From Cytobacillus firmus (GTDB lineage Bacteria > Bacillota > Bacilli > Bacillales > Cytobacillaceae): 64,000 nucleotides of DNA. The position numbers were made by a program, and so were the translations under genes. Under the pieces are notes generated by a model. It made no database searches. It had not been told where the DNA came from and worked only from the letters and a program-made list of their open reading frames with translations. The DNA lies in assembly GCF_023657595.1 (NCBI RefSeq), contig NZ_CP098323.1, positions 3,372,001 through 3,436,000 of the forward strand. The letters are read 5' to 3'. Shown piece after piece: positions 61,701 through 64,000 of the stretch (within the stretch, counting starts at the first letter, position 1; each line of letters begins with the position of its first letter).

Positions 61701-61821
61701 GGGCAAACATCCTCCCCATTCAATAAGATAAGTATATTAGCGATAATATCAGGCAGTAGCTTTCTTATTATCACCACTACAATATATGAATGATTTGCCC
61801 AGAATGTGAAAGGAGTAAAAT

Positions 61822-61923
61822 ATGAGTAAAAAAGGAAGCGCTTTCCGATTTTGTCTAACTATGATGAAAGATGTCGGAAGTTTGATTTTTTTAAAAACGA
61901 TGAAAAATAAATTTTCATGTTAG
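61822..61923 (+). CDS. Possible 33-residue basic peptide
   Basis: ORF beginning MSKKGSAFRFCLTMMKDVGS and ending MKNKFSC. AAAGGAG lies 6 bases before its ATG, a very good site, in a region otherwise lacking a gene between yppG and yppF. Basic, with two Cys and many Lys, and no hydrophobic span. It may be a translated leader upstream of yppF or a small protein of its own. No homology can be claimed. Confidence 0.45.
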   Translation: MSKKGSAFRFCLTMMKDVGSLIFLKTMKNKFSC

Positions 61924-62018
61924 GATATAAAAAACAAATTGTTTCTTGTCCGCTTTTTCATTTACCGGAATGCGGGGAAGAAATTTCTCCGCGAATCTAT
62001 TCTAGAGGAGGCAATATC

Positions 62019-62234
62019 ATGAATGTTCACGAACTACAAATGAAGTTTCATCAGCTGCGGGAGTATACTCCTGAAAATGTTAATGAATTATTGGATTTTG
62101 CTAAAAAGGCCTATATCCATAATGAAATTTCCAGTACAGATTATCGAAATCTCGTTCGTGAGCTCGAAGCTCAAGGAGCGGCCGTTCCAGAAAGCTACAG
62201 AGATAATACCCTCCAGGATTCAGTAAATGCATAA
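62019..62234 (+). CDS. yppF: YppF family protein
   Basis: A 71-residue helical protein: MNVHELQMKFHQLREYTPEN, then VNELLDFAKKAYIHNEIS and YRNLVRELEAQGAAVPESY, which is the YppF family pattern. Function unknown. The ATG at 62019 has AGAGGAGG 7 bases upstream; the longer frame from 61917 lacks a site. Transcribed divergently from yppG. Confidence 0.88.
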   Translation: MNVHELQMKFHQLREYTPENVNELLDFAKKAYIHNEISSTDYRNLVRELEAQGAAVPESYRDNTLQDSVNA

Positions 62235-62243
62235 GAATTTAAT

Positions 62244-62275
62244 GAAGGGAGCCTGATTCAGGTTCCCTTTTTTTC
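62244..62275. terminator. Terminator between yppF and yppE
   Basis: GGGAGCCTG and CAGGTTCCC pair with one G-U around ATT, followed by TTTTTTT on the plus strand. The yppE stop codon lies within it. Confidence 0.82.
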
Positions 62276-62635
62276 ATCAATTAATAATATTATCAACTGC
62301 TTTAACACATACACAGCCGAATTAACATAATTAATAAATCTGGTTCTGCTTGTTTCAGGAAAAAATGCCTGAATGGAAACCATTTCAATATGTTCAGAAG
62401 CAGATTCAATCTGCTGTGAATAAAGATTTCGTGGTTTATGAATGCTAACCCACTCCCGGGCTTCTTCTTTCCATCTGTCATTTATGGATTTAACCTCATC
62501 AGCAAAAGGTTTGACTTCATTATAAAAATCACCCTTTTCACCTGATTCCTTAACCTGTTTATACCTGCTGTCCGAGATCTCCACATATTCAAGCAGCATT
62601 TCTGTCATTTGCAGCAGGGAATTTTCATTTACCAT
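62258..62635 (-). CDS. yppE: YppE family protein (DUF1798)
   Basis: A 125-residue helical-bundle protein; SLLQMTEMLLEYVEISDSRYK, FYNEVKPFADEVKSINDRWKEEA and FINYVNSAVYVLKQLI match the YppE/DUF1798 family. The B. subtilis protein has a known four-helix bundle structure but no known function. The start is ATG at 62635, 9 bases after GGAG; earlier in-frame TTG/ATG codons overlap that element. Confidence 0.85.
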   Translation of the reverse strand: MVNENSLLQMTEMLLEYVEISDSRYKQVKESGEKGDFYNEVKPFADEVKSINDRWKEEAREWVSIHKPRNLYSQQIESASEHIEMVSIQAFFPETSRTRFINYVNSAVYVLKQLIILLIDEKKGT

Positions 62636-62706
62636 GGGCTTCATCTCCAAAAATAAAAGTAGCTAGTCAATTTTAGCTACTGAAGGATACTGCTATTCTA
62701 TTCCAC

Positions 62707-62970
62707 TTAGAAGCCGAGTTCAAGCTTCATTCGTGCCGATCTTTTTGCGCTCTCTACACTGTCTGCCTCAGACCTGATTGCCGTCATATCTTCTTCAATC
62801 ACTTCGAGCCTGCTTTCACAAGCCTCTATTTTTTCTGACTGTTCATAATACCAATCCTGCCGAAGTCCTGACAAATTAGACTCCAGTACATTTTCAAGCT
62901 CTTCAAGCTGATCATATATTTCTGAAAGCATGGCCAGCAATTCATCTTTTTCTACCATTTTTCCCTGCAT
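62707..62970 (-). CDS. yppD: YppD-like coiled-coil protein
   Basis: An 87-residue, Glu-rich, mostly helical protein (ELLAMLSEIYDQLEELENVL; ACESRLEVIEEDMTAIRSE) likely to form a coiled coil. It occupies the place of B. subtilis yppD between yppE and sspM. GGGAGG lies 8 bases before the ATG. Function unknown; the symbol rests on position more than on sequence. Confidence 0.7.
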   Translation of the reverse strand: MQGKMVEKDELLAMLSEIYDQLEELENVLESNLSGLRQDWYYEQSEKIEACESRLEVIEEDMTAIRSEADSVESAKRSARMKLELGF

Positions 62971-63215
62971 TCAAAAAACCTCCCGATTTCTTTTTCCCCT
63001 TGCCATCTGCCATAAATACAATGAAGGATACAGTGAAAATTTGCTTTGTGCCTACATAAATTCTATCTTCCCTGAAGGTTTCCTCCATGCATGACAAAAC
63101 TAGAAGTGATTCGCCAAAGAAACTACTTATTTGCATAGAAGCGGCAAGGTTTCGACAGCCTCCGAAGAATGAAAATAACATCATTGAACAAACTAATGAA
63201 CGGAGGTGTTATGTT

Positions 63216-63323
63216 ATGGCAAAAAAAGAAAAACAAAATAAAATTCAGCCAAAAAAGCTGGAAGAAACAAAAGCAGGCTATGGCAATAAAAAGCTTGAAG
63301 GTCCTGACCGCCCTTCAACTTAA
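63216..63323 (+). CDS. sspM: Small acid-soluble spore protein SspM
   Basis: A 35-residue, lysine-rich protein starting MAKKEKQNKIQPKKLEETKA and ending NKKLEGPDRPST; the KLxGPxRPST ending is the SspM signature. It is a minor spore-core protein made in the forespore. GGAGGTG lies 7 bases before the ATG. Same position as in B. subtilis. A truncated copy of repeat B begins right at the stop codon. Confidence 0.88.
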   Translation: MAKKEKQNKIQPKKLEETKAGYGNKKLEGPDRPST

Positions 63324-63386
63324 TAGAACAAAAGCGGAAGAGGATTGGCTTCTGACCTCTAGGGGGCAGGCGCTGGAGCTGGATGC
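63324..63386. repeat. Truncated copy of dispersed repeat B (about 60 bp)
   Basis: AGAACAAAAGCGGAAGAGG followed by ATTGGCTTCTGACCTC, TAGGGGGCAGG and CGCTGGAGCTGGATGC: it retains the two ends of repeat B with the centre deleted. It lies between the sspM stop codon and the sspM terminator and is therefore transcribed with sspM. Confidence 0.7.
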
Positions 63387-63393
63387 AGACACT

Positions 63394-63424
63394 AAAAAAG
63401 CAAGGAACTCCTTGCTTTTTTGTT
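63394..63424. terminator. sspM terminator
   Basis: AAAAAAGCAAGG and CCTTGCTTTTTT pair around AACT. It can also act for the convergent yppC gene. Confidence 0.88.
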
Positions 63425-63439
63425 TGCAGTTTTATTCTG

Positions 63440-64000
63440 TTAACAAATTGAGCGAAATATTTTTCCCAGCTTGGCAGCCTTGTGAAGCTGGTCCTGCTTA
63501 TGCAAATACCATTTTTTAATATGGACGGGATGTTTTAGGACAACCGATTCTGATGTCCATTTACTCTTTATGCGTTTTTTGACAGACCAATCAGTAAATT
63601 GATGTATGTGATGAGTGATTATTGGGTATGTACAGCGTAAGAAAGGGGTAGTTCTCCGTTTTCTTCCCTTAAAGTATTTCTCATAATCATGCCTTGAACC
63701 AGTATGAACCGTGTTAAAAGCAAATTCATACACGTCGTCATAATAACTTGTGTCAAATAATATTTCTGCCAGCCGTTTTCCAAGATCAATTCTTTTGGAC
63801 ACAGAGCGGAAACCATTAACACTCGCCCCGTATAATTCCCCTTTGCAAGTAGGGAAGATGACTGAACTAAAATGAAGATAATCCTGAAAGGAAAAAAGCA
63901 ATGTATGAAAAACTTTATTTTTATAAATAGAATGCTCCATTACAGGCTCTTGAATAACATTTTGTTCGTTAATAATCAGTGAAATCATTAATCTCTTTTT
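63440..64000 (-). CDS. yppC: YppC (DUF2515 family), C-terminal part, cut by window edge
   Basis: About 187 codons are open from the right edge of the window; the frame has no stop at the edge, so the internal Met at 63988 is not the start. The B. subtilis YppC has about 320 residues, so roughly the first 40% is missing here. The visible part contains ISKRIDLGKRL-like VSKRIDLGKRLAEILF, TVHTGSRHDYEKYF and CTYPIITHHIHQFTDWS, typical of DUF2515. Function unknown. Next to recU-ponA in B. subtilis. Confidence 0.8.
   Translation of the reverse strand, partial: KKRLMISLIINEQNVIQEPVMEHSIYKNKVFHTLLFSFQDYLHFSSVIFPTCKGELYGASVNGFRSVSKRIDLGKRLAEILFDTSYYDDVYEFAFNTVHTGSRHDYEKYFKGRKRRTTPFLRCTYPIITHHIHQFTDWSVKKRIKSKWTSESVVLKHPVHIKKWYLHKQDQLHKAAKLGKIFRSIC

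Noticed and set aside
63169..63519. 116-codon ORF on the plus strand
   Set aside because: It overlaps sspM in another frame and runs through a repeat stub and terminator; the sspM frame has the ribosome binding site and a recognisable protein.

Overview
The window is chromosomal DNA of a Gram-positive, endospore-forming Bacillaceae bacterium, Bacillus-like in the broad sense (Cytobacillus/Mesobacillus-type rather than B. subtilis itself). The evidence is strong AGGAGG-type ribosome binding sites with many GTG/TTG starts, spore genes (sspL, sspM, a cotD-like coat gene), a type-B RNase P RNA, and gene order that follows the B. subtilis yp* segment: ypgQ-like, metA, cspD, ypeQ-ypeP-ypdP-ypdQ, sspL, ypcP, dynA, ypbQ-bcsA, pbuX-xpt, ypwA, ypvA, ypsC, rnpB, gpsB, ypsA, cotD, mrfB-mrfA (yprBA), yppG, yppF, yppE, yppD, sspM, yppC. 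No rRNA, tRNA, transposase, prophage or CRISPR array was seen.

Layout. 0-11.4 kb: HD hydrolase (cut by the edge), DegV, an amidohydrolase paired with an unusual 1024-residue GNAT-fusion protein behind a 19-codon leader ORF, formate-THF ligase with an unknown partner, metA, an AIM24 protein plus methyltransferase, a DUF3892 protein and mntR. 11.4-19.2 kb: topB, a secreted pullulanase with a cre-like site, cspD, and three kinds of non-coding repeat. 19-24.4 kb: ypeQ/ypeP, a preQ1 riboswitch and queuosine-precursor transporter, an RNase H-like protein, a drug/metabolite transporter, sspL and ypcP. 24.4-35.6 kb: rhodanese, nucleotidyltransferase, double dynamin DynA, a tiny ORF under a Fur-box promoter, the type III polyketide synthase pair bcsA-ypbQ, and pbuX-xpt under a guanine riboswitch. 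35.8-44.5 kb: a three-subunit b(o/a)3-type cytochrome c oxidase, transporters, YpwA carboxypeptidase and a DUF2249/DUF2249/NnrS-like/MIP18 cluster. 44.5-54.2 kb: ypvA helicase, ypsC, rnpB, gpsB, ypsA, cotD-like and the mrfBA repair pair. 54.4-61 kb: an accessory block with two dipeptide-type ABC permease pairs that have no local ATPase or binding protein, one fused to an M1 metallopeptidase, around a Crp-family regulator and an Hsp20. 61-64 kb: the ypp genes and sspM.

The most interesting connections are: (i) the oxidase operon and the DUF2249/NnrS-like cluster have Crp/Fnr-type boxes at exactly the same distance (21 bp) from a -10 hexamer, as in class II activated promoters, and the window also encodes a Crp-family regulator that lacks the iron-sulfur cysteines of Fnr; (ii) a 30-residue membrane peptide has two Fur-like boxes over its promoter; (iii) an ABC permease-M1 aminopeptidase fusion; (iv) a 148-bp tandem repeat with two long hairpins that recurs 28 kb away, in both places directly behind a gene in the same orientation. 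Small genes without recognised homologues were accepted only where a start, ribosome binding site and plausible context could be seen.
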